A stretch of DNA of 64,000 nt. Origin: Pullichristensenella sp963930055. GTDB taxonomy: Bacteria > Bacillota > Clostridia > Christensenellales > Aristaeellaceae. Position numbers and translations under genes: made by a program. Positions 63,919 through 64,000 of this stretch are shown here, piece after piece. The stretch's first letter is position 1. Every line of letters begins with the position of its first letter. The stretch spans positions 186,001-250,000 of the forward strand of contig CAWVKS010000004.1 of the NCBI GenBank assembly GCA_963930055.1, read 5' to 3'. Under the pieces are notes generated by a model, which saw only the letters and a program-made list of their open reading frames with translations, did no database searches and was not told the origin of the DNA.

Positions 63919-63975
63919 GCCCGTCGGGCGCCCATGCGCGCCCGGTAAGGCCGCCCATACCGCGCAAAAGACGGA

Positions 63976-64000
63976 CGCGGGCCTGCAATACAGACCCGCG
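63976..64000 (+). terminator. Hairpin at window end
   Basis: CGCGGGCCTG/CAGACCCGCG stem (one mismatch), cut by the window edge, so any T tract is not visible. Confidence 0.55.

Overview
The window looks like chromosomal DNA from a GC-rich, probably anaerobic member of the endospore-forming Clostridia (Bacillota). The pointers are Firmicutes-style operons (trpS-folC-rsmH, plsX-acpP-rnc-smc-ftsY), an FMN riboswitch before a RibU-type ECF transporter, a T-box before cysS, SpoIIP, a Spo0A-like regulator, strong AGGAGG ribosome sites, and almost no respiratory genes. Genus cannot be read from this. No rRNA, CRISPR array or phage module is visible. Two short stretches (about 28.2-29.1 kb and 39.0-41.5 kb) are clearly AT-richer than the rest and look imported.

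Layout. 0-5.4 kb: a fused 2-oxo acid dehydrogenase E1 (cut by the window edge), a small zinc-ribbon protein, an RpiB-family isomerase, a nucleotidyltransferase, the FMN riboswitch with ribU, and udk. 5.4-13.3 kb (minus strand): the run trpS-folC-rsmH-tgt-(ArmA/Rmt-like 16S rRNA methyltransferase)-rsmI, followed by spoIIP and a Spo0A-like protein lacking the phospho-acceptor aspartate. Three rRNA methyltransferases in this run are predicted to act on C1402 (twice) and G1405 of the 16S decoding site. 13.3-19.8 kb (plus): plsX-acpP-rnc-smc-ftsY, with a one-base frameshift in smc. 19.8-26.4 kb (minus): a sorbose-1-P/sorbitol-6-P dehydrogenase pair, and xthA-xpaC-telA-lemA-TPM. 26.4-35 kb: T-box/cysS, an AT-rich methyltransferase, an acetyltransferase and ABC exporter, a YprB-like nuclease with a TPR protein and an exported DnaJ-type zinc-finger protein, and scpB.

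35-46.2 kb: a BMP/nucleoside-type ABC importer without its binding protein, then an AT-rich MerR plus ABC-2 transporter module bracketed by two copies of the 3' end of a grpB-like gene. After it comes a minus-strand operon rluA-like, YvlD-like, cobO, CDF transporter, grpB, and an epimerase. 46.3-50.5 kb: TetR and a heterodimeric ABC exporter. 50.8-57.9 kb: an AraC regulator divergent from a RbsABC-type sugar importer with a Gfo/Idh/MocA oxidoreductase and a xylose-isomerase-like enzyme, which reads as one sugar catabolic locus. 58.1-60.2 kb: thioredoxin, rhodanese, ferredoxin and a NapH-like membrane Fe-S protein, converging on a Crp/Fnr regulator. 60.4-64 kb: tRNA-Leu(CAA), an ECF sigma factor with a DUF4349 anti-sigma-like protein, and two genes (SIMPL and C_GCAxxG_C_C families) broken by many small frameshifts, which suggests poor sequence at this end.

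The two least explained items are (i) the decoding-site methylation cluster and (ii) a structured ~200-bp repeat present twice, each copy flanked on both sides by a copy of the local terminator hairpin. All family calls come from reading motifs; no database search was run.
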